The translations under genes and the position numbers were made by a program. Shown here piece after piece: positions 16,532 through 24,747 of a stretch of 32,851 nucleotides of DNA (position 1 is the first letter of the stretch; every line of letters begins with the position of its first letter). The stretch is taken from the NCBI GenBank assembly GCA_900299195.1, contig OMIX01000032.1:1-32851 (forward strand), in the 5' to 3' direction. Origin of the DNA: Deltaproteobacteria bacterium (GTDB lineage: Bacteria > Bdellovibrionota > FAC87 > UBA2466). A model generated the notes under the pieces. The model searched no databases, was not told the origin of the DNA, and was given only the letters and a program-made list of their open reading frames with translations.

Positions 16532-17209
16532 TTAGTCTTCTTGTTTGTTTTTGGTCGCCAAAAAACGCTCTGCATTCTTTTTCTTCTGATTCAGTTTAGA
16601 CAGCAGGTTGGTATATTCGATATTTCTAGATTTCCACGTCTCCAGTTGGGCTGTTAAAGCAGATTTTCTAACAGCAATCGCTTTAAGATTTTTCTCAACG
16701 CTTAATTGAAGTTCCTCTATTTTTTTTATTTTCTGGGCAGCATCTTTTTTCCATTCTTCGCGTTCGGCTCTTTCTAGTTGAGCAGTTTCTAATTCGGTCA
16801 ATTGTCCCTTGTTCGCGGCGGATTGTGTGAGTTGTTTGACCCGCTTCTCAAATTCTTCTATGTCTTTTACCGCCTTGTTATTCTTTTCGTCTTCTTTAGT
16901 CGCATTGGCCAAATATTCTTGATAGCGAGTTTTAAGTTTTGTGTGTTCCTCTTCCAATTGAGTTAAATCTTTAATTTCAGAATCTATAATTTGTAGATTG
17001 TGTTGTGTTGTATTTAAGTTAGTTTGGGTGTGGGAGATGTTTTGTTTAACAATATCAAGATGATCCCGTATTTTACTCTGTCCAGTAGAACTAATCGATT
17101 CGGGGGGGACCTGTATATTGTCGAGATTAAGATTTTCCTGCGAAGCGCTCGCAAATGAACCTAAGGTGATAAATCCAAATACTGAGATCCAATTGGCTAA
17201 GTTTTTCAT
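16532..17209 (-). CDS. Secreted coiled-coil protein of unknown function
   Basis: 225 residues. A signal peptide (MKNLANWISVFGFITLGSFASA) is followed by almost continuous helical heptads from about residue 45 to 220. That part is rich in Glu, Lys, Gln and Leu and has no cysteine or membrane segment. The first coil block includes LNTTQHNLQIIDSEIKDL, and a later one KKIEELQLSVEKNLKAI. It is probably a periplasmic structural or scaffolding coiled coil; no named family is recognised. It starts 27 nt after the TlpA-like gene, so it is probably the last gene of the ribosomal supercluster transcript. There is no clear ribosome-binding site, although TACAAT occurs 6 nt before the ATG. Confidence 0.75.
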   Translation of the reverse strand: MKNLANWISVFGFITLGSFASASQENLNLDNIQVPPESISSTGQSKIRDHLDIVKQNISHTQTNLNTTQHNLQIIDSEIKDLTQLEEEHTKLKTRYQEYLANATKEDEKNNKAVKDIEEFEKRVKQLTQSAANKGQLTELETAQLERAEREEWKKDAAQKIKKIEELQLSVEKNLKAIAVRKSALTAQLETWKSRNIEYTNLLSKLNQKKKNAERFLATKNKQED

Positions 17210-17236
17210 TGTTTAATTGTAACAGAAAGAGGGAAT

Positions 17237-17857
17237 TTACTTACTGTGTAACTTTAGTTGATGCAGAACGTCTTTCGATAACCAATCCTGGGGTCCAAGC
17301 CACTTATATAGAATCTTACCTTCTCGGTTTACCAGGTAGGTTTCAGGAAACTTTGTAGTTCCCATGGTACGGGCCAATTCACCTTCTTTGTCGTGGAAAA
17401 CCGGATAACTTGGCTTAAAGTCCAAAGTAGATTCAAGCTTTCTAATATCTTCAACTCGGTCATCAACCGAAATGGTGATGAGTCGAGCCAATCGATTCTT
17501 TCCGTTTCCATTAGATGACAATTGTCTATGGAGGCTTTCTAAAGAGGGAAGTTCTTCAAGACATGGGGGGCACCATGTGGCCCAAAAATTAATGAGAATA
17601 GGAGAGGAATCTTCTTGGATCAATTCCTCCAGGGACAGTTTATTTTTTGCCTTCGTATTAGGAGAACTGCTTGACCTGAACACCCCTACCTTAGAGCTCA
17701 TCGGGAAACTAGAAGGGGAGCCACTATCAGTCTTCTCAGAATCAAATTTAGCTTTTGGGTATTGGGATATAACTGGAACTAGGAGCAATACACAAAAAAA
17801 ACCAACGATAAGCAAGATTCCACGTAAAGTGGAAAAAGTTGACTTGCTCTGGGTCAA
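17237..17857 (-). CDS. TlpA/ResA-like membrane-anchored thioredoxin
   Basis: 206 residues. One N-terminal membrane anchor (about 12-31) is followed by a Ser-rich linker and a periplasmic thioredoxin domain. The active site is WCPPC (Cys96, Cys99), and the cis-proline loop is KFPETYL (Pro171). Such proteins reduce or isomerise disulfides outside the cytoplasm, for example in cytochrome c maturation, but no cytochrome c genes are nearby. The start is a TTG at 17857, 6 nt after the rplQ stop; AAGGA lies about 12 nt upstream. It is the first non-ribosomal gene after rplQ and is probably cotranscribed with it. Confidence 0.88.
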   Translation of the reverse strand: MTQSKSTFSTLRGILLIVGFFCVLLLVPVISQYPKAKFDSEKTDSGSPSSFPMSSKVGVFRSSSSPNTKAKNKLSLEELIQEDSSPILINFWATWCPPCLEELPSLESLHRQLSSNGNGKNRLARLITISVDDRVEDIRKLESTLDFKPSYPVFHDKEGELARTMGTTKFPETYLVNREGKILYKWLGPQDWLSKDVLHQLKLHSK

Positions 17858-17863
17858 GATGAA

Positions 17864-18436
17864 CTAGTCCTTCTTGGTTGCTTTACTTTTTCTATCTTCA
17901 GCTGGCTTTGAGGTTTTAGTCTTGTCAGCCTTTTTGGTAGTCGGTTTGTCTTCGGCTACGGGCGCTGCCACTTTCTTTTTTTCTTCTGTAGAAACTTTTT
18001 TGCTGTCTTCTTTGCTTTTGCTGGCTTTAGACTTTTTCTCCTCAGGACCTGGTAGATAGCGCATGATACATTGCTCAGCATTGTCCCCAGCTCTTCGAGT
18101 CGCCAATCTAAAGATTTGAGTGTAGCCACCTTGTCTATCTTTAAAACGAGGGGCAAGCTCCTTACAAACTTTTTCAATAGCGTTTCTAACTCTATTTTCC
18201 CCGGGATTGTTGGTTTGAGTACTTCCCAACATAACTATTAACTGTCTTCGGCTTGCTACATCCCCTCTTTTAGCTAGAGTTACAGCTCTCTCAGCGTACC
18301 AACGAAGTTCTTTCGCCCGAGACGGGATGGTTTGAATGGTTTCGTTTTCAATTAAGGCTAAGGTCAGAGCTCTTAAAGTAGCTCTTCTGTGTTCAGGTGA
18401 ACGCCCTAATTTTCTTCCAGAGTGTGCGTGTCTCAT
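17864..18436 (-). CDS. rplQ: 50S ribosomal protein L17 with Lys-rich C-terminal tail
   Basis: 190 residues. Residues 1-about 130 are a normal L17 (MRHAHSGRKLGRSPEHRRA, then TIPSRAKELRWYAERAVTLAKRGD), a large-subunit protein near the exit-tunnel rim. E. coli L17 has only 127 residues. The remaining 60 or so are a low-complexity Lys/Ser/Ala/Thr tail (KKSKASKSKEDSKK and similar), presumably disordered and rRNA-binding. It follows rpoA by 25 nt, as in the standard alpha operon. Confidence 0.97.
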   Translation of the reverse strand: MRHAHSGRKLGRSPEHRRATLRALTLALIENETIQTIPSRAKELRWYAERAVTLAKRGDVASRRQLIVMLGSTQTNNPGENRVRNAIEKVCKELAPRFKDRQGGYTQIFRLATRRAGDNAEQCIMRYLPGPEEKKSKASKSKEDSKKVSTEEKKKVAAPVAEDKPTTKKADKTKTSKPAEDRKSKATKKD

Positions 18437-18461
18437 AACAACTTCCTAGCGTCAGTTTCCC

Positions 18462-19505
18462 TTAGTTTAGAGAGTCTGCTCCGCTATCCTTCTTTTTCTT
18501 GTTAGCAAAATAGGTTTCAGGGTCAAAGCTCTCAACTTTGATTCCAAAACCTAGGCCCATCTCAACTAAGATTTCTTTAATCTCGTTTAGAGATTTTCTA
18601 CCAAAGTTTTTGGTTTTGAGCATTTCTGCTTCTGTTTTTTGTACTAGTTCCCCAATAAACTTAATTCCAGCATTCTGTAAGCAGTTTGCTGACCGAACTG
18701 ATAACTCTAGCTCATCTACTGTTCGGTATAAGTTGTCGTTGATCTTTTCTTGCTCAATAACTGGCTCAAGAATTTCTGGCTCCAAACTTTCATCAAAATT
18801 AATGAAAATGCTGAGTTGATCCTTTAGAATTTTGGATGAGTAGGCTACCGCATCTTCAGGACGAACAGAACCATCCGTCCAAACTTCTAATTCAAGCTTG
18901 TCGTAGTCAGTGCGTTGACCGACACGTGCGTGTGATACTGTGTAATTAACTTTACGTACTGGGGAGAAGAAAGCATCAATTGGAATCACTCCAGCGGGCA
19001 AATCTTCTCTTTTAAGAGCTTCAGCAGTAACGAACCCTTTTCCAAATTCCACTCTTAATTCAGCTCGGAATCTTCCTTCTTTGCCTAAAGTAGCAATGTG
19101 CTGCTCAGGATTTAAAACTTCCACAGTGTCATCGACTTGAATATCAGCTGCGGTGATAGGACCAGCACCTGTTTTGTCGATGGTTACAGTCTTAGCTCCG
19201 TCTACATAAAGCTTAAATCTAACCTCTTTAAGGTTAAGAATGATGTCTGTTACGTCTTCCAAAACATCCGACAGAGCCGAAAACTCGTGAAGAGCGCCGT
19301 CAATTCTTACTGCGGTAATGGCGGCTCCTTGTAGAGAAGAAAGGAGGATTCTCCTAAGTCCGTTACCTATGGTAACTCCAAAGCCTCTTTCGAGGGGCTT
19401 TGCAACAAACTTTCCGTAATTATCGGTTAAGGAATCTCTTTCGATTTCCAAACCTTTGGGTTTAATTAAACTTCGCCAGTTTTTATGAGAAATATTTAGA
19501 TCCAT
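18462..19505 (-). CDS. rpoA: RNA polymerase alpha subunit
   Basis: 347 residues from the ATG at 19505, chosen because AAGGGG lies 6 nt upstream and it clears the rpsD stop. The frame is open to 19538, inside rpsD. The N-terminal dimerisation domain includes [19 protein letters not shown]. The C-terminal domain (about 250-330) has the helix-hairpin-helix motif [21 protein letters not shown] that contacts UP elements and activators. The length is slightly above E. coli (329). Confidence 0.98.
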   Translation of the reverse strand: MDLNISHKNWRSLIKPKGLEIERDSLTDNYGKFVAKPLERGFGVTIGNGLRRILLSSLQGAAITAVRIDGALHEFSALSDVLEDVTDIILNLKEVRFKLYVDGAKTVTIDKTGAGPITAADIQVDDTVEVLNPEQHIATLGKEGRFRAELRVEFGKGFVTAEALKREDLPAGVIPIDAFFSPVRKVNYTVSHARVGQRTDYDKLELEVWTDGSVRPEDAVAYSSKILKDQLSIFINFDESLEPEILEPVIEQEKINDNLYRTVDELELSVRSANCLQNAGIKFIGELVQKTEAEMLKTKNFGRKSLNEIKEILVEMGLGFGIKVESFDPETYFANKKKKDSGADSLN

Positions 19506-19515
19506 TTTTTGCCCC

Positions 19516-20142
19516 TTATCTCGAGTAGAGCTCGACAACCAAGTTTTCTTCGATTGGTAGTGTTACGTGATTTCGTTCTGGTAGGAACTTAACACGACCT
19601 TGAAACTCAGCTGCATTAACTTCTAACCAATCTGGAATTTCCCTCTTTTTAGAGTTTTCGATTGAGCGAAGTATCGTAGTTAGTTTTTGACTTTTAGGTC
19701 TGACACTAACAACGTCATTAGCCCTCAAAATTGTATTGGGAATGTTAACTGGTTTGCCATTAACTAAGAAATGGGAGTGTAGCACTAATTGTCTTGCTTC
19801 TTTACGACTATCTCCAAAACCCATTCGATAAACAACGCTATCCAACCGAACTTCAAGACGTCTAAGTAGGTTCAATCCAGTGACACCTTTTTGTCTGTTA
19901 GCAACATCAAAGTATTTTCTAAATTGTCGCTCAAGAAGTCCATAGATCCGTTTTACTTTTTGTTTTTCACGGAGCTGCAAACCAAAATCAGAAACTTTAG
20001 TTCTTGTCTGACCATGTTGTCCGGGTGGGTATGCTCTACGTTCAAAAGCACATTTGTCACCATAACAACGATCGCCCTTTAAAAAGAGCTTCATATTTTC
20101 TCTTCGGCAAAACTTACAAACTGAACAAGTACTTCTAGCCAC
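19516..20142 (-). CDS. rpsD: 30S ribosomal protein S4 (zinc-binding type)
   Basis: 208 residues. S4 is a primary 16S rRNA binder that nucleates small-subunit assembly and in many bacteria represses the alpha operon. The N-terminus has Cys6, Cys9, Cys12, Cys26 and Cys31, the zinc-ribbon form. The S4 RNA-binding domain includes [17 protein letters not shown]. The start is GTG with AGGAG 6 nt upstream. Its position just upstream of rpoA is canonical. Confidence 0.98.
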   Translation of the reverse strand: MARSTCSVCKFCRRENMKLFLKGDRCYGDKCAFERRAYPPGQHGQTRTKVSDFGLQLREKQKVKRIYGLLERQFRKYFDVANRQKGVTGLNLLRRLEVRLDSVVYRMGFGDSRKEARQLVLHSHFLVNGKPVNIPNTILRANDVVSVRPKSQKLTTILRSIENSKKREIPDWLEVNAAEFQGRVKFLPERNHVTLPIEENLVVELYSR

Positions 20143-20151
20143 AATTAACTC

Positions 20152-20586
20152 CTAAATTCGTCTACGTTTTGAGGGGCGACATCCATTGTGAGGAATGGGT
20201 GTAACATCTCTAATGAAAGTAACTTTCATGCCACTGACTTGAAGTCCGCGTAAAGCTGATTCACGTCCAGCACCAGGTCCGTTAACATAAACCGACAAGG
20301 TCCGCATTCCTAGATCGTTGGCAATTCTAGCAGCATCCTCTGCAGCTATTTGAGCCGCAAACGGTGTGCTCTTTCGAGCACCTTTAAAACCTTTGCGTCC
20401 AGCCGATGACCAACAAACCACGTTACCCGCAGGGTCTGTAATGGTGACGATAGTGTTATTAAAAGAACACTGTATGAAAGCCATACCTACTGGAATGTCT
20501 CTCTTGGACGATTTTTTGCGTTTTGTTTCTTTAACTTCTGTGGTTTCTTTTACTTCACCTTCCACAGCAGGTGCTTGGTTACTCAC
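20152..20586 (-). CDS. rpsK: 30S ribosomal protein S11, N-terminally extended
   Basis: 144 residues. The conserved core begins near [16 protein letters not shown] and includes the highly conserved [15 protein letters not shown] and [10 protein letters not shown]11 lies on the platform of the small subunit. About 15 extra N-terminal residues, rich in Glu, Thr and Lys ([17 protein letters not shown]), precede the core. They are supported by AGGAG 8 nt before the GTG start at 20586, so the extension appears to be translated. Confidence 0.97.
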   Translation of the reverse strand: MSNQAPAVEGEVKETTEVKETKRKKSSKRDIPVGMAFIQCSFNNTIVTITDPAGNVVCWSSAGRKGFKGARKSTPFAAQIAAEDAARIANDLGMRTLSVYVNGPGAGRESALRGLQVSGMKVTFIRDVTPIPHNGCRPSKRRRI

Positions 20587-20604
20587 AATATGACTCCTAA
20601 AATC

Positions 20605-20988
20605 TTACTTCGTCACTTTAAGTTGCTTACGAACTGCTACAGTTTTACGCGGACCTTTTCGGGTTCTAGCGTTAGTGTGAGTTCGTTGACCTCGGACTGG
20701 TAAATTCTTGCGATGTCGTAAACCTCTGTAAGTTTGAAGATCCATCAATCGCTTGATGCTCATTCCAATCGTTCGACGAAGTTCACCTTCAACCGTAACA
20801 TTTTTTTCAATGTGATCACGGATACGACCGACTTCATCGTCTCCTAATTGATCTGTTTTTTTATTAGGATCAACATTCACTTGTTTTAGAATTTTTGCAG
20901 AAAGACTGCGCCCAATTCCAAAAACATAGGTTAATCCAACCTCTATTCTTTTGTTTCTCGGTAAGTCGACCCCAGCAATTCGTGCCAC
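20605..20988 (-). CDS. rpsM: 30S ribosomal protein S13
   Basis: 127 residues. The start [21 protein letters not shown] and the basic tail ([25 protein letters not shown]) are typical of S13, which contacts the P-site tRNA and forms the head bridge to the large subunit. The GTG start has AGGGG about 6 nt upstream, inside the end of rpmJ. The gap to rpmJ is 3 nt. Confidence 0.98.
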   Translation of the reverse strand: MARIAGVDLPRNKRIEVGLTYVFGIGRSLSAKILKQVNVDPNKKTDQLGDDEVGRIRDHIEKNVTVEGELRRTIGMSIKRLMDLQTYRGLRHRKNLPVRGQRTHTNARTRKGPRKTVAVRKQLKVTK

Positions 20989-20991
20989 AAA

Positions 20992-21105
20992 CTACCCCTG
21001 TCTTTGCTTATGACGTGGATCAACGCAATCAACCCGAACTACGCCACCACGTCTAAATATCCGACATTTATTACAAATTTTCTTTACTGATGCTCTTACT
21101 TTCAC
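20992..21105 (-). CDS. rpmJ: 50S ribosomal protein L36 (zinc-binding type)
   Basis: 37 residues, found by translating the minus strand: it starts [20 protein letters not shown] and ends PRHKQRQG. Zinc ligands Cys11, Cys14, Cys27 and His32 are all present, so this is the C+ form. The GTG start at 21105 has AAGGG 7 nt upstream. It is the first gene after the infA-rpmJ control region and sits 3 nt before rpsM. Confidence 0.97.
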   Translation of the reverse strand: MKVRASVKKICNKCRIFRRGGVVRVDCVDPRHKQRQG

Positions 21106-21130
21106 TTCTGTACCCTTTTAGTAAAAAGCC

Positions 21131-21160
21131 TATTTAGGACAAGTCCTAATGCTTTGTCAA
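21131..21160 (-). promoter_or_regulatory. Candidate alpha-operon promoter
   Basis: On the minus strand, a perfect -35 TTGACA (21160-21155) is followed by an 18-nt spacer and TAAATA (21136-21131). The -10 is weak. Transcription would start near 21124, giving a leader of about 20 nt before rpmJ that keeps the AAGGG ribosome-binding site. It would drive rpmJ-rpsM-rpsK-rpsD-rpoA-rplQ. Confidence 0.5.
21134..21149. promoter_or_regulatory. Perfect palindrome inside the alpha-operon promoter
   Basis: TTAGGAC-TT-GTCCTAA (minus strand) is a 7+7 bp inverted repeat lying between the proposed -35 and -10, the classical position of a repressor operator. In RNA it extends to a longer hairpin, with AAAGC (21155-21151) pairing GCTTT (21129-21125), ending in a run of five T. 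It could therefore be a DNA operator or a weak terminator. Confidence 0.45.
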
Positions 21161-21180
21161 TTCCATTGCTTAACTGTTTT

Positions 21181-21209
21181 AAAAGAAGTTCTAATTATTA
21201 GCTTCTTCT
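21181..21209 (-). other. A+T-rich hairpin between infA and rpmJ
   Basis: AAGAAG (21207-21202) pairs CTTCTT (21188-21183), with an inner stem CTAA/TTAG and a 3-nt loop. It extends by a G-T wobble and an A-T pair on the outside. It lies between the terminator-like hairpin and the alpha-operon promoter. Confidence 0.4.
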
Positions 21210-21229
21210 AAAAACCTTGCCTATCAAGG
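21210..21229 (-). terminator. Candidate intrinsic terminator after infA
   Basis: CCTTG (21229-21225), loop ATAGG, CAAGG (21219-21215), then TTTTT (21214-21210): a short hairpin directly followed by a T-run on the strand transcribed through infA. Its 5' arm is shared with the larger upstream hairpin at 21226-21255, so the two cannot form together. Confidence 0.5.
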
Positions 21230-21255
21230 ATTTAACGCAACGCTAAATAATCCTT
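21226..21255 (-). promoter_or_regulatory. Candidate antiterminator hairpin
   Basis: AAGGATT (21255-21249) pairs AATCCTT (21232-21226). An inner stem TAGCG/CGTTA has one G-U pair, a 3-nt bulge and a TTG loop, giving 12 pairs in total. It sequesters four of the five bases of the terminator's 5' arm and would prevent the terminator from forming. Confidence 0.4.
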
Positions 21256-21264
21256 AAAATTAAA

Positions 21265-21483
21265 TTACTTAGCTCGGTAGGTAATTCTTCCTCGAGTTAA
21301 GTCGTAGGGAGACACCTCAACGGTAACTTTATCGCCCGGTAGAATTCGAATGTAATTCATTCGCATTTTTCCAGAAATATGAGCCAAAATAATTTTTCCA
21401 TTGGGTAACTCGACCCTAAACATGGCATTCGGTAGTGGCTCTACTACGGTGCCTTCAAGCTGGATTAGGTCCTCTTTGGCCAT
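21265..21483 (-). CDS. infA: Translation initiation factor IF-1
   Basis: 72 residues, the standard IF-1 length: [20 protein letters not shown], then [23 protein letters not shown] and the closing [14 protein letters not shown]-1 is a single OB-fold that occupies the ribosomal A site during initiation. Its start lies inside the 3' end of map (29-nt overlap), with GAGAGAA upstream as ribosome-binding site. It is followed by the hairpin-rich gap. Confidence 0.98.
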   Translation of the reverse strand: MAKEDLIQLEGTVVEPLPNAMFRVELPNGKIILAHISGKMRMNYIRILPGDKVTVEVSPYDLTRGRITYRAK

Positions 21484-22291
21484 ATTTGCTTCTCTCTTTT
21501 AAGTGGGTTATCAAAACTTGAGTGTTAGTGTCATCTAAAACATTCTCCCAAGCAGTTAAAATTTCAGGTTCTCCCTCGGTAATTGCAATAGTGTGTTCGT
21601 AATGAGCCGATAGCTGTCCATCTTCGGTCACAGCAGTCCAACGATCAGCCAGAACTTTAACTTTGTGAGTTCCTCGATTAACCATCGGTTCGATAGCTAT
21701 AGTCATCCCAGGTTTTAATTTCAGATTTGAGGCACCCGAAGCATAATTGGGAACTTGAGGATCCTCATGTAGTTTTTGACCTATACCGTGACCTACAAAC
21801 TCTCGAACTATTCCAAACCCATGCGGCTTTATGGTTGCTTCAATAGCTTGAGCTACATCTCTGATAGTATTACCCGGGCGAGCTGCATCAATTCCCGCAT
21901 AAAGAGAGGCTTTAGTGATTTTCATCAATTCCTTTGCTTCATCTGAAACATTTCCGACCGCAACAGTAATCGCACTGTCTCCATGAAAGCCTTGATAACT
22001 TAGACCAAAGTCTAAACCAATGATGTCCCCATCATTGAGTGTCCGGTCCGATGGAATTCCATGAACAACTTGTTCATTTACGGAAGCGCACAATGTGTGT
22101 TTATAACCGATGTATCCTTTAAAAGAAGGTTTAGCTCCAAAGCTTAAGGTCATTTCCTCAGCAAGCTGATCCAGCTCAATGAGTTTGGTTCCGGGAACAG
22201 CCGCATTTGCTAAAGACATCAGAACTTTTGCTACAAGTTTCCCAGATTGGCGCATCAACTCAAGTTCTCTTTTTGATTTGACGTACACCAT
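21455..22291 (-). CDS. map: Methionine aminopeptidase, type I
   Basis: 278 residues; E. coli Map has 264. It removes N-terminal methionine from nascent proteins. Metal ligands are visible: Asp94 (GLDFG), Asp105 (HGDSA), His168 (GHGIG), Glu201 (IEPMV) and Glu232 (YEHTIA), with catalytic-site His77 (VVHGIP). About 30 residues extend beyond the usual catalytic end, and the last codons overlap infA by 29 nt in another frame. The ATG overlaps the adk stop (TAATG). Confidence 0.97.
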   Translation of the reverse strand: MVYVKSKRELELMRQSGKLVAKVLMSLANAAVPGTKLIELDQLAEEMTLSFGAKPSFKGYIGYKHTLCASVNEQVVHGIPSDRTLNDGDIIGLDFGLSYQGFHGDSAITVAVGNVSDEAKELMKITKASLYAGIDAARPGNTIRDVAQAIEATIKPHGFGIVREFVGHGIGQKLHEDPQVPNYASGASNLKLKPGMTIAIEPMVNRGTHKVKVLADRWTAVTEDGQLSAHYEHTIAITEGEPEILTAWENVLDDTNTQVLITHLKERSKYGQRGPNPA

Positions 22292-22929
22292 TATTGATTC
22301 AGCGCTTTGATGATTTGGTTTTGAATTTCATTAACTGGTTGATTCGCGTTAAGATTGATTAGCTTTTTATGGTTTGAAAAATAATCAACGAGACCCTGGT
22401 TTTGAGATTTGAAAACTTCCAATCTTCTTCGAACTACTTCTTCACAGTCGTCATTTCGCTGAATTAATCCAGCACCGCATTTGTTGCATGTATCTTTCTT
22501 TGCAGGGGGAATGTAAACCAAATGATAAGATTCTCCACAAGAAGGACAAGTTCTTCTTCCTGTCAATCGACTTACTAAAACTGGCTCGGGCACCTCAAAG
22601 TTGATAGCTTGAGAGACTTGAGTTTTTGCTTTTTTATCTAAAGCTTCAGCTTGAGGAACCGTTCTTGGAAAGCCATCCAAAATGACTTTAGAAGTTTCTG
22701 GAAGTGGCGCTAGGGCCTCCTCTATGAGTTCAATCATGACAGAATCTGGAACTAGATTACCTTGATCCATGAAGGACTTGGCTTTCAAACCGACCGGCAT
22801 CTGATTTTTTATAGCTGACCTGAGCATATCGCCAGTGGAAAGATGTACAAAACCATTGTTGTCTGACAGTTGTTTTGCTTGAGTTCCTTTTCCTGATCCG
22901 GGAGCTCCTAAAAAGACAGTTATTTTCAC
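22291..22929 (-). CDS. adk: Adenylate kinase, zinc-LID type
   Basis: 212 residues. It interconverts ATP + AMP and 2 ADP. P-loop GAPGSGKGT is at residues 8-16, the AMP site includes STGDMLR and LDGFPRT, and the LID carries Cys128, Cys131, Cys148 and Cys151, which bind structural zinc. The start is GTG at 22929 with AGAGGA 6 nt upstream. Its place between secY and map is the common arrangement. Confidence 0.98.
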   Translation of the reverse strand: MKITVFLGAPGSGKGTQAKQLSDNNGFVHLSTGDMLRSAIKNQMPVGLKAKSFMDQGNLVPDSVMIELIEEALAPLPETSKVILDGFPRTVPQAEALDKKAKTQVSQAINFEVPEPVLVSRLTGRRTCPSCGESYHLVYIPPAKKDTCNKCGAGLIQRNDDCEEVVRRRLEVFKSQNQGLVDYFSNHKKLINLNANQPVNEIQNQIIKALNQ

Positions 22930-22931
22930 AA

Positions 22932-24233
22932 CTATCCTCTTCGCCCTCGAAGGTTAGCATTCTTCATAAAGCCTTCGTAGTCTCTAGTTAATAGAAAGGT
23001 CTGAATTTGTGCTACTGTATCCAAAGCAACACCCACTAAAATGAGTAGAGTGGTTCCTCCAAAAAAGAACGAAACTTTAAACTTGTTAATCAAGAAGTCT
23101 GGAAGCAAACATACTAAGGCAAGGTAGAGCGCTCCACCAAAAGTAACTCTCGAGAGAACTCTATCTATGTATTCACTTGTATTTTTTCCTGGACGGATTC
23201 CAGGAACGTAGCCGCCATGCTTTTTTAAATTTTCCGCAACGTCCTCTGGATTAAAAACCACTGCTGTATAAAAGAAACAGAAGAATACAATGAGAGAAAC
23301 ATAAGCAGTGTAATACAAGAGACTGCCACGATTGATAACATCTCGGATAACATCTGAAATCGGATTAGGTGGCAAAAAAGTGATAATGGTTAGGGGGGCC
23401 ATCAGTAAAGATGAGGCAAATATGGGAGGAATTACACCACTTGTATTTATTTTAAGCGGTAGATGAGTTGATTGGCCTCCATATAGGCGTCGTCCCACTT
23501 GCCTTTTGGCATACTGAATCGGAATTCTTCTTTGTCCTTGTTCAAGGAAAATAATCACTCCGATTACAACAATCATCAAAGCTAGTATGAGCACTAAGGC
23601 AATGGGAGTTAGCTGACCGTCTTTAACCATCTGAAAGGTTTGTTGTGCTGAGACAGGAATTCCAGCAGCAATCCCAGAGAAAATGATCAAAGAGATACCG
23701 TTTCCAATGCCCCTATCAGTGATTTGTTCGCCGAGCCACATTATAAAAGAGGTACCCGCAGCTAGAGTGATTACACTCAGAAGTTTAAATTTTACCCCTG
23801 GAAATAATACAAAGTTTGCATTTTCAGCACTCATCAGTGCTGTAGCGATTCCAAAACCTTGAAACATCGCTAGAACGACAGTGGCATACCTGGTGTACTG
23901 ATTAATTTTACGCCTGCCGGCTTCTCCTTCCTTAGACAAGGAATTCAAATATGGCCATACTACCGTAAGTAGTTGGAAAATAATAGAGGAGCTGATGTAG
24001 GGCATGATTCCGAGAGCAAAAATTGAAGCATTCTCCAATGCTCGCCCCGAAAACATGTTGAGCATCCCAAATAACGTTCCCTGATTTGTTTGAAAGAAAC
24101 GGGACAGTGTCTCAGTATTGACTCCAGGAACGGGAATATGACTTCCGATCCTATAAACAGCTAAGAGGGAAATGGTGAATAAGATTCTACGGCGAAGTTC
24201 TGGGATCTTCGTTAAACCTTCCACTGCTGCCAA
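22932..24233 (-). CDS. secY: Preprotein translocase subunit SecY
   Basis: 433 residues with ten membrane segments. SecY is the protein-conducting channel of the inner membrane. Family motifs include GSHIPVPGVN, the cytoplasmic GQRRIPIQYAKRQVGRR loop and KKHGGYVPGIRPG. The start is an unusual TTG at 24233, supported by AGGAG 9 nt upstream; the next in-frame GTG three codons on is too far from that site. It follows rplO by 18 nt. Confidence 0.98.
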   Translation of the reverse strand: MAAVEGLTKIPELRRRILFTISLLAVYRIGSHIPVPGVNTETLSRFFQTNQGTLFGMLNMFSGRALENASIFALGIMPYISSSIIFQLLTVVWPYLNSLSKEGEAGRRKINQYTRYATVVLAMFQGFGIATALMSAENANFVLFPGVKFKLLSVITLAAGTSFIMWLGEQITDRGIGNGISLIIFSGIAAGIPVSAQQTFQMVKDGQLTPIALVLILALMIVVIGVIIFLEQGQRRIPIQYAKRQVGRRLYGGQSTHLPLKINTSGVIPPIFASSLLMAPLTIITFLPPNPISDVIRDVINRGSLLYYTAYVSLIVFFCFFYTAVVFNPEDVAENLKKHGGYVPGIRPGKNTSEYIDRVLSRVTFGGALYLALVCLLPDFLINKFKVSFFFGGTTLLILVGVALDTVAQIQTFLLTRDYEGFMKNANLRGRRG

Positions 24234-24251
24234 GGTGTTTTCTCCTGTTTT

Positions 24252-24743
24252 TTATTTGTCGGACTCTTGTTGCTTTTCGAACTTGATTTCCTCAATCTGT
24301 CCGCCAGCCTGGTTAATTTTTTGAATGGCTGACTTAGAAAACCGGTGAGCTTTAACTGTTAATTTTTTTGTAAGGTTTCCCTCTCCAAGAACCTTAACTA
24401 AAGCTTGCTCCGATTTAACTAGCCCTTTTTCAACTAACTGAACCGGGGTTACAGTCTCGCCATTCTGAAAATGGGAGTCTAAGGCATTCACATTGATTAC
24501 GTCAAAGTAAACCTTGTTTGGGCTATTAAATCCAAATTTAGGAAGCCTTCTCACTAAGGGACTTTGACCACCCTCAAATCCTCTCGGTCTCCCTTTACCA
24601 GTTCTCGCGGTTTGTCCTTTTCCTCCCCGTCCTGCTGTTTTACCTAAGCCGGATCCGGTTCCGCGACCGCGACGAACTCTTTCTTTTCTCGAGCCTTCTG
24701 GGGCTACTAAGTTGCCTAAATGAAATTGCTGATCTTGCGCCAT
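24252..24743 (-). CDS. rplO: 50S ribosomal protein L15
   Basis: 163 residues. The Gly/Arg-rich N-terminal extension that threads into 23S rRNA is clear (RKERVRRGRGTGSGLGKTAG, then GFEGGQSPLVRRLPKFGF). It carries a longer-than-usual C-terminus (IEEIKFEKQQESDK). It is one of the late-assembly large-subunit proteins. The gap to rpmD is 4 nt. Confidence 0.97.
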   Translation of the reverse strand: MAQDQQFHLGNLVAPEGSRKERVRRGRGTGSGLGKTAGRGGKGQTARTGKGRPRGFEGGQSPLVRRLPKFGFNSPNKVYFDVINVNALDSHFQNGETVTPVQLVEKGLVKSEQALVKVLGEGNLTKKLTVKAHRFSKSAIQKINQAGGQIEEIKFEKQQESDK

Positions 24744-24747
24744 GAGC

